Assembly (NCBI GenBank): GCA_947471745.1
Contig: CANJKZ010000011.1
Location: 1,240,001 to 1,304,000 of the forward strand
Direction: 5' to 3'
DNA from: Closterium sp. Naga37s-1
Taxonomy: Eukaryota > Streptophyta > Zygnematophyceae > Desmidiales > Closteriaceae
DNA length: 64,000 nucleotides
Notes under the pieces: model-generated
Database searches by the model: none
What the model saw: only the letters and a program-made list of their open reading frames with translations
Told to the model about the DNA's origin: nothing
Position numbers and translations under genes: made by a program
Part shown: positions 42,733 to 51,897 of the stretch, piece by piece
How the letters are laid out: every line of letters begins with the position of its first letter
Position numbering within the stretch: the stretch's first letter is position 1

Positions 42733-43540
42733 AGGAAGACACAGGGAACGGCACGGGAGGACAGCTTGTCCGCTGTAGTATCGCGGACAAAAGCTCGAGA
42801 TCCCCGTACACGGAACGCGGACGCATCGCCAACCTTCCCCGTCCACCGCAGAGTAGGTGTGGTCTCCGGCAAGGAGACACGAGGCTGAAGGTTGATCTGA
42901 TGTGCAGCGTACTGAACCGCGAACGGCCATAGAAAATGGGGAGCAGCCGCATGGATCATGGTCGTACGAGCGACATCCATGACCATGCCAATGCGGCGCT
43001 CAGCAATCCCATTTTGCTGCGGGGAGGCCGGAAGCGTGAACGTCTGGCGGATGCCCTCCAAACGACAGAAGGCTCTCAGTAGGTCGGAGGAAAACTCCCC
43101 GCCTCTGTCTGAGTGGAGACGCAGAACAGGAAGGTCGGAGCCGAAACTCTCACTAAGCTGGCGACGAGCACCGCGGATCCAGTCGATCAACACCTCAGTG
43201 ACCTCACCCTTGCTGCGCAAGGGGAAGACTGTGGTGTAACGCGAGTAGTCGTCAACGACCAGCAGAAAGTAACGCTCGTGACCCTGTCCACGGACGCGGG
43301 CTGGGCCCCACACGTCCATGTGAAGAGTCTGCAGAGGGGCCTCAGTCGGAGGAAACGAGGAGGAGTGAGGAGCGGCGCGCTGTCGGCCCTCGACACAAGG
43401 AATACAGGTGGGGGCAGGCCCCGGAGGAAGGGGAGGGAGGGACCTGGGGAGGCCAGAGACAAGAGCACGGGAGGCCATACCTCGAAGACGAGGCAGGGAG
43501 GGGTGACCAAGGCGGTGGTGCCAAAGGAGAGTCGAGCGCC
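42733..43540 (-). pseudogene. Element G pre-integrase and integrase
   Basis: One frame on the minus strand: LLWHHRLGHPSLPRLRG, CVPC-like Cys pair in TCIPCVEG, Asp in HMDVWGPAR, LLVVDDYSRYTTVFPL, Asp in LHSDRGGEF, Glu in NGIAERRIG, then AAPHFLWPFAVQYAAH and TPTLRWTGKVGDAS. The DDE residues are present with 35 residues between the second Asp and Glu. The frame is broken by a two-base deletion near 43535 and, further on, by insertion of H. Confidence 0.87.
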
Positions 43541-45209
43541 AGAGGACGACACGAGCAGGGGGCAGACGCAGGACTAGACCTGGACGCAGCAGCAAACACC
43601 TGACTGGACGCAGCTACCTGACCAGACGCAGGGACCGGAGGAGGCTCAGTAGTCAGTGTGTACAGACTAGACCCTGGCCGACGGGTGAACGTGGCCAGGT
43701 GGCGGCCCGTCCGAGAGCAAGTGCAGTGGGTCACACGCTGACCTCCAGGGGTGAACTGGTCAACCCACGCGTCCTGAAGGTCAGCTCCACTCACCAAGTT
43801 CGTAGAGAACGAGGGGAGGTGGAGTCCCGACAGCAAGCCCGACGGGGCCGCAGGACACGGTAGAACCGTGGAGGAGTGTGCAAGGACTGGGCCCCTGGAG
43901 GGGTCAGCAAGGGAGACCGCAACAGGCCGATGGAGCGGCGTGAGCGTGGTGCTGTCTCTAAAGAAAGAGCGCGAAGCACCAGAGTCAAGTGTGAAGGTAT
44001 GAAAGGACTCAGTAGGTGCAGTACCAGAGAGAGGAGACGTACCAGCACCTGGAGCAGCAGACGCACGAGCACCTAGAGCAGCAGCCGCACTAGCACCCAG
44101 AGCAGCAGCCACAGTGCCCGGGTCGGGCGGGACACGCAGGTAACAGTCACCCTCAGTAATATCAGCAAAAGCATACATGGCAGCAAGGATAGCATCAAAG
44201 TCTAGATCAAAGATAGGCACATTTTGCAGAAGCAGATCATGCCAACGAGAAAGCTCAACAGCGTCAGGAAACAGGGCACGCCAAGCGTCAGTCAAGCGGC
44301 CGAAGCAGCGCTGCGTGGTGTGTGGGAGACCACACACCTCCCCACTCCGAGTGCCGGTGCGAAGAACGTAAGAGCAGGGACCCGCACCCCCAGACCTCCC
44401 ACGCCCAGCGTACCACTCACGAAGCTGCTGAACCGACGGGGTCTCACGGGTGCGCTGCTGCTGCTGGCGCTGGCTGCCACCAAGGCCTCCACGCGGCGTA
44501 GCTGCACCGCGACCAGCACCACCTCCTCCGCTACCTCCACCACCGCTGCCGCCGCCTCCACCCCCTCCGCTACCGCCGCCACGGCCTCCACTGCCGCCAC
44601 CGACTCCCCTACTCCCGGTACCACCCCCACCACCACCTCCACCTCCTCCACCGCCCCCAACGCTTCCCCCACCGCCCCCTCCACCACCCCTGCTGCCCTT
44701 GCCCTTGCCATGGCGGCGTCGCCCAGTAGAGGCAGACGCAGCGCCGACCTCCTCAGTGCCAACGAGGTCGACAGCAGCAGCAGAGGCAACAGAGGGGAGA
44801 AGGGGGACAGGGGAACACCCCTCAAAGAAGGGGGTGCGACGGTCGCCGCGAGAAGCACCGACAGCTAAGATACTCTTCTCAGCTGCAGCAAGGCGCTCCT
44901 CTAGCAAGTCGACAGTCAGCTCGGTGGGGCAAAGGGAGAGGAAGTGATCCCTGACTGAGGAGAGAGAGTCAGGGAGGCGGGTGACTAGGTAGTAAAGGGT
45001 GATGTACATGGGGGGGGAGTTCGTGGGAAGAAACTCAGTGGGAAGGGCAGCGCGGTAGCGAGCGTCACTAGTGCGGAGGTGAGCAACTAGGTCAGCAACA
45101 GTGGCAAAGGCGGCAAGGTCAGGAAAGAGGTACGGCAGCATGAGGCGGCTGAGGGCAGCAGTGGTAGGGGAGGAGTAGCGTGCAACTACAGCGTCGTACA
45201 GAGCCCTAG
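43541..45209 (-). pseudogene. Element G gag and protease, 5'-truncated
   Basis: One long frame: gag from ARALYDAVVARYSS, SRLMLPYLFPDLAAF, YITLYYLVTRLPDSL and LTVDLLEERL. A Gly-rich run (about 44500-44700) precedes RETPSVQQLREWYAG, the Cys/His segment VCGLPHTTQRCF and DLDFDAILAAMYA, and protease with TLDSGASRSFF (about 43965-44000). The Cys/His segment (CxxxHxxxxC) replaces a standard zinc knuckle throughout this family. The first roughly 90 codons of gag are lost at 45209. Confidence 0.85.
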
Positions 45210-45960
45210 CGGAACATAGACGCATCGCCAACCTTCCTCGTCCACCGCAGAGTAGGTGCGGTCTCCGGCAAGGAGACACGAGGCTGAAGGTTGATCTGAT
45301 GCGCAGCGTACTAAACCGCGAACGGCCACAGAAAATGGGGAGCAGCCGCATGGATCATGGACGTACGAGCGACGTCCATGACCATGCCAATGTGGCGCTC
45401 AGCAATCCCATTTTGCTGTTGGGAGGCCGGAAGCGTGAACGTCTGGCGGATGCCCTCCGCACGACAGAAGGCCCTCAGAAGGTCAGAAGAAAACTCACCA
45501 CCTCTGTTTGAGTGCAGACGCAGAACAGGAAGGTCCGAGCTGAAACTCTTGCTTAACTGGCGACGGGTACCGCGGATCCAGTCGATCAACACTTCACCTC
45601 ACCCTTTCTGCGCAAGGGGAAGACTGTGGTGTAACACGAGTAGTCGTCAACGATAAGCAGGAAGTAACGTTCGTGACCCTGTCCACGGACGCGGGCTGGG
45701 CCCCACACTTCCATGTGAAGAGTCTGCAGGGGAGCCTCTGTCGGAGGGAACTCGGAGGAGTGAGGAGCGGCACGCTGCCGGCCCTCGACACAAGGAACAC
45801 AGGTAGGGGCAGGCCCCGGAGGAAGGCGAGGGAGGGACCTGGGGAGACCAGAGACAAGAGTACGGGAGGCCATACCTCCAAGACGAGGCAGGGAGGGGTG
45901 ACCAAGGCGGTGGTGCAAAAGGAGAGTCTCGTGTGACAGAGGACGACACGAGCAGGGGGC
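45210..45960 (-). pseudogene. Element F pre-integrase and integrase
   Basis: The minus strand has LLLHHRLGHPSLPRLG (about 45910), CVPCVEG, HMEVWGPAR with Glu next to the position of the first Asp (HMDV in relatives reads HMEV here), YFLLIVDDYS, a frameshift near 45597, LHSNRGGEF (second Asp replaced by Asn) and NGIAERHIG. Two of the three catalytic positions are therefore changed. The fragment ends at about 45210 against truncated G. Confidence 0.82.
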
Positions 45961-47644
45961 CGACCCTGGACTAGACCTGGACGCGGCAGAAAACACCTGA
46001 CCAGACGCGGCTACCTGACCAAACGCAGTAACCGGAGGAGACGCAGTAGTCAGTGTGTATAGTCTTGACCCAGGCCGACGGGTGAACGTGGCCAGGTGGC
46101 TGCCTGTCCGAGAGCAAGTGCAGCGGGTCACACGCTGACCTCCAGGGGTGAACTGGTCAACCCACGCGTCCTGGAGGTCAGCTCCACTCACCAAGTTCGT
46201 AGAGAACGAGGGGAGGTGGAGTCCGACAGCAAGCCCGACGAGGCCGCAGGACATGGTAGAACCGTGGAAGAGTGTGCAAGGACTGGGCCCCCAGAGGGGT
46301 GAGCCAGGGAGACTGCGACAGGCCGACTGAGTGGCGTGAGTGTGGTGCTATCGCGAAAGAAGGAGTGCGAAGCACCAGAGTTAAGTGTGAAAGTGTGCAA
46401 GGCCTCAGTAGGTGCAGTACCAGAGAGAGCAGACTCACCAGCACCTGGAGCAGCAGACTCACCAGTACCTGGAGCAGCAGACTCACTAGCACCTAGAGCA
46501 GCAGCCTCAATGCCCGGGTTGGGGGGAACACACAGGTAACAGTCACCCTCAGCACTATCAGTCACAGCATACATGGCAGGAAGGATAGCATCGAAATCAA
46601 GATCAAAGATAGCAACATTCTGCTTAAGAAGATCACCCCAGCGAGGGAGGTCAACAGCGTCAGTCAGGCGACCGAAGCAGCGCTGCACGTCTACCCACGG
46701 CGCCCGCCGGTGCGAAGAACGTAAGTGCAGGGACCAACACCCCCAGACCTCCCACGCCCAGCGTACCATTCACGAAGCTGCTGGGCCAACGGGGTCTCAC
46801 GGGAACGCGGCTGCTGCTGGCGCTGGCTACCACCAAAGCCTCCACGCTGCATGGCTCCACCTCGACCAGCACCACCGCTGCCGCCACCTCCACCACCGCT
46901 GCCGCTGCCTCCACTACCACTGCCGCTGCCTCCACCACCCCCACCGCCGCCACCGAAGCCCCCACTCCCGCCACCACCTCCACCTCCACCGCCACCCCCT
47001 CCGCCTCCTCCACCGCCTCCAACGCCGCCCCCACTGTTCCCTCCACCTGCAGCTAGGCGCTCCTCTAGCAGGTCGACAGTGAGCTCGGTGGGGGAAAGGG
47101 AGAGAAAGTGGTCCCTGACTGAAGAAAGGGAGTCAGGGAGGCGGGTGACTAGGTAGTAAAGGGTGATGTACATGGCGGGGGGGTTCTTGGTACAGAACTC
47201 AGTGGGAAGCACAGCGCGGTAGCGGGCGTCACTAGTGCGGAGGTGAGTAATGAGGTCAGCAACTGTGGCAAAGGCGGCAAGGTCAGGGAACAGGTACGGC
47301 AGCATGAGGCGGCTGAGGGCAGCAGGGGCAGGGGAGGAGTAGCGCGCTACGACAGCGTCGTACAAAGACTTAGCAGTCTTGTACTGGCCAAAATGCGCGC
47401 GTTCAGCACACGGCAGGTGACTACGAACATCAAGGCAAGCAACAGCGTCACGAGTGGTCCACTGCGAGCGAACCGTACTGTCAGCAGTGGCAGTAGGTGC
47501 AGTAGAGACACCGGACGTGTGATCGAAAAGGGATACCCCATCCCTAGAGTCACACTGAAGAAAGAGTTGTAGGTCGTCAACCCACACGTCAAAGTCAACT
47601 GCACGCCCCTCAGCATCAAAGGTGAGAATAGTAGGGCTAGCCAA
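45961..47644 (-). pseudogene. Element F gag and protease
   Basis: ATG 47644 opens gag (MASPTILTFDAEG, FDVWVDDLQLFLQC). The frame runs to a Gly-rich tract that directly follows LTVDLLEERLAA, because about 60-70 codons found in relatives are deleted. REWYAGRGRSGG follows, then a frameshift and a shortened Cys/His segment (VQRCFGRLTDA). Protease shows TLNSGASHSFF: the catalytic DSG of relatives reads NSG here (about 46380). The copy is inactive. Confidence 0.83.
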
Positions 47645-48444
47645 AGCAACAATAGCAGCAGAAGCAGCAGTAGCAGCAGGATCAACGTAGGCAGGGCAGC
47701 ACGGCTCAGTAGGGCGGCGCGGCTCGGCAGGGCGGCGAGGCTCGGTAGGGCGGCGCGGCTCGGTAGGGCGGCGCGGCTCGGTAGGGCTGCGCGGCTTGGC
47801 TGAGCGGCGCGGCTCGGCTCCTGGCGGCGCGGCGCGGCAGGGCGGTGCGGGTGCTTATCAGGGGCGGGGGGGGCAGGGCAGGGTCGCAGCAAGCAGTTAG
47901 GTCAGGGCCGCGACTGGGGCGGCAGCAGGGCAGGGCCGCAAAAGGGCGGCTGCAGGGTAGGGCCGCGACAGGGCTGCAGCTGGGTAGGGCCGCGACAGGG
48001 CGGCAGCAGGGCAGGGCCGCAACAGGTGGCGAAGGGCCAGCGACGGGCGGCAACGGGCCGGTGACGGGCGGCGACGAGCCGGGACGGGCCGGCGACGGGC
48101 CGGGACGGGCCGGGACAGGCCAGCGACGGGCGGCTGCAGGGCAGGGCCGCAGTGGGCGGCGAAGGCAGGGCCGCGACAGGGCTGCTAAGGCAGGGCCGCG
48201 AATAGCAGCGGCGACGGGCCTGCGACGGGCGGCGACGGGCCGGGACAGGCCGGTGACGGGCCGGGACGGGCCGGGACAGGCCAGCGACGGGCGGCGAAGG
48301 CATGGCCACGCCGGGCCAGCGAAGGCAGGGCGCGCGACGGCGCAGATGAGGCAGGCGCGAGGCGCGCTTCGGGCAGGGGAGGAAAAATTTTCGTGGTGGG
48401 CCTAAAAAAAAACGTTCCCACGAGGGAACCTGCTCATAATACCA
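47645..48444 (-). repeat. Element F leader with 18-bp minisatellite
   Basis: 47700-47830 holds about seven copies of an 18-bp unit GGCTCGGTAGGGCGGCGC. 47880-48360 has GCAGGGCCGCGAC- and GGGCCGGGACAGG-type repeats. Near the LTR come CGTGGTGGGCC (48392-48402), the hairpin GTTCCC/GGGAAC (48414-48429) and a decayed primer site (48431-48444). No coding signal is seen. Confidence 0.75.
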
Positions 48445-48575
48445 TGTCAGAATAGTGAACGGATGAATGGCTGAACTGGCAAGCAGGTGGGTACAAGTAG
48501 GAAACCTAAAGGTGTTGTACCCTATATGAACTACCCCACTACAGCCTAGATAGACTATAGTATATAAGTTTGACA
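48445..48575 (-). repeat. Element F, 5' LTR (131 bp)
   Basis: Partner of 32842-32972. It is followed by GTGGA, the imperfect target duplication, and then by the Helitron remnant. Confidence 0.92.
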
Positions 48576-48770
48576 GTGGATACAAACGGGAACGATTAAC
48601 TGTTGATGGAATGTATATATATATATATATATATATATTTTATGCAGAGCATCGGGCAATCGCCAATCATATTGTACGTGGAGTGCGTCGTTCGTTTGAG
48701 TATGGGCCTTTATCCATATTTGTCAGCGAAGGTGCCGGCGCTGGAAAGTCCATTTTGATTAGAACCGTTC
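48576..48770 (+). pseudogene. Helitron-like PIF1 helicase, piece 2 (Walker A)
   Basis: After a TA microsatellite (48614-48638) that disrupts the frame, the + strand reads FYAEHRAIANHIVRGVRRSF and then IFVSEGAGAGKSILIRTV. GAGAGKS is the Walker A loop of a PIF1-type helicase, in the context usual for the start of the helicase domain in Helitron proteins. The frame runs up to the insertion of M at 48771 and continues after it at 49323. Confidence 0.8.
48614..48638. repeat. (TA)n microsatellite
   Basis: Twelve and a half TA units inside the helicase remnant. Confidence 0.9.
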
Positions 48771-48908
48771 TGTTATAATCCCAACCACTAAACCATTGGG
48801 ATAAAAGGGCTTGTTAAGTAGCGGGTCAGTGCCCTCATAACCCCCCAGACCAACATGCCTGTAACACTTCCCTAGGATCAATCGGGGATCACCAGTGGAC
48901 CTCTGTCA
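48771..48908 (-). repeat. Element M LTR 1 (138 bp)
   Basis: TGTTATAATCCC...CTCTGTCA, about 90 percent identical by eye to the other two copies. Confidence 0.88.
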
Positions 48909-48977
48909 CCCTCCCGCATCGGGATGCCCGAAGTGCACACACTGGGATTCGAACCCAAGTCCTTCGCTCTGATACCA
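48909..48977 (-). promoter_or_regulatory. Element M interior 1: primer site and B-box-like T arm
   Basis: On the minus strand the 69 bases read TGGTATCAGAGC, nine spacer bases, GGGTTCGAATCCC, and end in GCGGGAGGG before LTR 1. GGTTCGAATCC fits the RNA polymerase III B box. The matching A box TGGTTTAGTGG-type sequence lies at the end of the adjoining LTR (TGGTCTAGTGG in LTR 2). Confidence 0.75.
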
Positions 48978-49115
48978 TGTCAGAATCCCAACCACTAGAC
49001 CATTGGGATAAAAGGGCTTGTTAAGTAGTGGGTCAGTGTGCCCATAACCCCCCAAGCCAACATGCCTGTAACGCTTCCTTAGGATCAATCGGGGATCACC
49101 AGTGGACTTGTGACA
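48978..49115 (-). repeat. Element M LTR 2 (138 bp), shared
   Basis: TGTCAGAATCCC...TTGTGACA. It lies between the two interiors and so serves both units. Confidence 0.9.
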
Positions 49116-49184
49116 CCCTTCCGCACTGGGATGCCCGAAGTGCACACACTGGGATTCGAACCCGAGACCTTTGCTCTGATACCA
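49116..49184 (-). promoter_or_regulatory. Element M interior 2
   Basis: Same layout and length as interior 1, with the primer site and GGGTTCGAATCCC both conserved. Confidence 0.75.
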
Positions 49185-49322
49185 TGTGAGAATCCCAACC
49201 ACTAGACCATTGGGATAAAAGGGCTTGTTAAGTAGCGGGTCAGTGAGCCCATAACCCCCCAGGCCAACATGCCTGTAACCCTTCCCTAGGATCAATCGGG
49301 GATCACCAGTGGACCTCTGACA
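49185..49322 (-). repeat. Element M LTR 3 (138 bp)
   Basis: TGTGAGAATCCC...CTCTGACA. On the minus strand its end carries TGGTCTAGTGGTTGGGATTC, an A-box-like sequence. Confidence 0.9.
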
Positions 49323-49753
49323 CGCTCACGATATACTAATTCGTATATTCCATGCGCAAATCCATACAAATTTTAATACGATCAAAGTGTTGAAAATAGC
49401 CCCATCAGGAGTTGCTGCCTTCCAGATTAGGGGTTATACAATCCATAATGCCTTAATGATTCCAGTCGTGCAGAATCGCCGTATAAAAAGGTTGACTTCG
49501 GACAGGTTAAATACGTTAAGATCAAGACTTGGAGACGTAAGGGTTGCTATTGTCGACAAAATAGAAATGGTTGGAAAAACACATTCAAATGAATGGATTT
49601 TAGGCTTCGTGGGTTTACAAATATCGCGAACGTGCCTTTCGGATGTTTACACATGGTTTTTGTTGGGGATTTTTTCCAGCTACCACTAGTGCGCGATATC
49701 CGTTGTTTTGACGATCGTACAAATCTATCTTCAATATGGGCTTTAGATATTTG
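49323..49753 (+). pseudogene. Helitron-like PIF1 helicase, piece 3
   Basis: The frame continues from piece 2: KVLKIAPSGVAAFQIRGYTI with HNAL, then LRSRLGDVRVAIVDKIEMVG, where PIF1 proteins normally have DE in place of DK. After a frameshift near 49590 it goes on as MVFVGDFFQLPLV, the conserved GDFxQLPP motif. It ends in IWALDI at the LTR of element E. Confidence 0.85.
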
Positions 49754-49884
49754 TGTGAGAATAAACGAGAGGAATGAATGAACTAGAATGAAGGTGGGTA
49801 ACAGTAGCAAACACAAAAGTGTTGTACCCTCTAAGGACTACCCCACTACAGCCTAAAGAGACTATAGCATAGATGAGTTTGACA
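49754..49884 (-). repeat. Element E, 3' LTR (131 bp)
   Basis: TGTGAGAATAAAC...TTTGACA, followed by the polypurine tract CACCCCCATAGGC. Confidence 0.94.
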
Positions 49885-50113
49885 CACCCCCATAGGCAAA
49901 GTGGGGGAGAACAAGAGGTCACAAGACCAGTCAAGAAAGGCAAAGCAAGCTCAGGGTGGATCACAAAGTCACCACGCAGTATGAGCACAAGCAAATGGCC
50001 ACAAGGCCAGTTCACATGCAGAGTTATATAAAGGAGAACAAACAATACAGTGAACACAACCTACCAAGTGTAAGCATGCAAGTATATGTATAAAGAGTAC
50101 AGTACAGGCAGAG

Positions 50114-51897
50114 TCAAGAAGAAAGCAAGTGAGGCACAGTAGGTACAAGGCCTAACACAGTACAGAAACGCTGATGATCACAAGGCTGAAGTGCCTTGGT
50201 GAAAACATCAGCAGTGTTGGCCTGAGAGGCCACGTAAGCAAGACGAAGCTGGCCACGCTGCTGCAACTCTCGAGGAAGGAAGTAGCACAGAGCAATGTGC
50301 TTCGTTCTGTGCTCCAGTCTGTGCTCCTGACACAAGGCCAGAATGGCCTTGTTGTCGACGTACAGAACTGGAGGAGAACGAGGTGCCTCTCCCAAGTCGG
50401 TCAGCAGGTAGGTGAGCCAGCGTAGCTCCTGTGCAGCCATGGCCCCAGCGTAGATCTCAGCCTCACAACTGGAGCTGAGAACAGAAGAAGAGCGGGTAGA
50501 CCGCCAAGAGACAGAATCGGAGCCAAGACTGAAGGTGTAACCCTGTGACGACCGCTGCGTAGCCAAGTCGTCAACCCAGGAGGCGTCAGCGTGACCAGTG
50601 AGGACAACTCGAGCCCGTCCTCCAAGCACGAGCCCCATGCCCGATGTACTGCACAAGTATCGCAACACCCTCTTCGCAGCATCCCAGTGCACCTTTCGGT
50701 GCCTGCCGGGAGCCACGTAGCGAGCCAGAAGGCTGAGAGGGTATGCGAGGTCAGGTCGTGTGCAAGTCATCAGGTACATGAGGCAGCCCACAAGCTCTGA
50801 ATACGGGCCACTCGGCTCTACGGACTCGTCCAAAGGTGGAGCTGAGAGCGAGTGACCTGTAGGCAGAGGAGTGGACTGTGGCGAGGAGTACGTGAAGCCG
50901 AAGCGCTGAAGGACTTGCTGCACCATGTGTGACTGAGTCAAGGTAATGGTGCGCTGTGCTCTGTCCCGGGTGATCCGCAAGCCGAGATAGCTTGTCAGCT
51001 CACCCAGGTCTGTGCACGTGTGTCTCTTCTGTAGCTCGGACTTCACGTGGGCGAGTGCCTCAGTGTCAGCAGTAGCAAAGACGAGGTCGTCTACGTACAC
51101 GAGAACGTAGAACGGCGGCAGAGTAGTGTCAGTGCGTAAAAACAGAGAAGGGTCAGAAGTGGAAGGAGCAAAACCAAGAGCAGCAAGAGTCGTCCTGTGT
51201 GTGTCGTGCCACTCACGGGGTGCCTAATGGAGACCGTAGACTGGCCGTCGGAGGCTCCACTGGGTACCAGCTGGAAACGACCCAGTGAAGCCAGATGGGC
51301 GGCGCAGCCAGATCTCCTCGTGCAGGCTGCCCTGTAGGAAGGCTGTGCTGAAGTCAAGCGAGTGGAGCTCGTAGTCACGCTGAGCAGCTATGTGCAGCAC
51401 TACCCGAAGAGTGGTCATCTTCGGGGTAGGGGAGAAGGTCTGGAAGAAGTCAACTCCCTGTCGCTGACTGAAGCCACGTGCAACGTAACGCGCCTTGAAG
51501 ACAGGCGGACAACCCAGCGGCCGCTTCACCCTGAAGATCCACATGCCACTGACGATGTTCGCCCCAGGCGGGGGAACCTCGTCTACGTAAGTGCCTGTGG
51601 ACTTCCAGGAAGCCATCTCGGCGTCCATGGCTGCCTGCCACTGAGAGGAGTAGGGACCCTCTATCGCCTCTGCGTAAGAGCGCGGGGTCGGGATGTCTGG
51701 TGCATCCAGGTCTCCCTCAGGGGCAAGCAGCATGGACACGAGATGAGGTACAGAAGCGGCAAAGCACTCAAACTCCTCGTGTCTGTCCTCAAGGACGTCC
51801 GTGCCTAGAGCACACTCACCCCCGACGGACGGAGGACAGACAAACGCAGACTCAGCAACATGACTAGCGGCGTAGTCTAGACGACAGGCGGTAGCAA
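50114..51897 (-). pseudogene. Element E RT and RNase H (one TAG)
   Basis: Read on the minus strand: linker end ATACRLDYAASHV, then DIPTPRSYAEAIEGPY, YVDEVPPPG, RYVARGFSQRQGV, LDFSTAFLQGSLHEE and RRPVYGLH. A TAG at 51224-51226 stands for Arg/Gln, after which the same frame continues through EWHDT and intact VYVDDLVFA (about 51075-51100). RNase H has ADASWVDD, SCEAEIYAG, YVDNKAI and TADVFTK and ends at 50114. This frame is out of phase with the gag-integrase frame because of the linker deletion near 51898. Confidence 0.9.

Larger units (their letters stand above)
37105..45209 (-). mobile_element. Copia element G, nested in F, 5'-truncated
   Basis: It begins with a 132-bp LTR (37105-37236) and polypurine tract, continues with an intact-looking RNase H, RT and linker, then (after element H) integrase, pre-integrase, protease and gag. 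Homology to gag stops at about 45209 in TARALYDAV, where F's integrase starts. The 5' LTR, leader and gag N-terminus are therefore absent. The left flank GCTCC has no partner. Confidence 0.85.
32842..48575 (-). mobile_element. Copia element F, nested in Helitron remnant
   Basis: Two 131-bp LTRs with 4 differences bound 15.7 kb. The flanks GTGGC (32837-32841) and GTGGA (48576-48580) form a target duplication with one mismatch. F's own parts are RNase H, RT and linker (32973-37104) and integrase, protease, gag and leader (45210-48444). Element G occupies the middle, and the adjoining parts of F (integrase tail and start of the linker) are missing, so a deletion accompanied or followed the G insertion. 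Confidence 0.85.
48771..49322 (-). mobile_element. Miniature LTR element M (TRIM/SMART type), tandem form
   Basis: The structure is LTR-interior-LTR-interior-LTR with exact lengths 138-69-138-69-138. LTRs begin TG and end CA. Each interior has, in element order, the primer site TGGTATCAGAGC, a T-arm-like GGGTTCGAATCCC and a G-rich polypurine end. Flanks CGTTC (48766-48770) and CGCTC (49323-49327) form a target duplication with one mismatch, and removal rejoins the PIF1 frame. There is no coding capacity. The minus orientation follows from the primer site. Confidence 0.9.

Noticed and set aside
48909-49184. tRNA gene on the + strand (GGGATTCGAACCC followed by GCTCTGATACCA)
   Set aside because: The acceptor-like end is the primer-site complement of a minus-strand element and the spacing to the T-like arm is wrong for a tRNA. 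The canonical T arm is on the minus strand and no acceptor stem pairs, so it is reported as tRNA-like promoter boxes instead.
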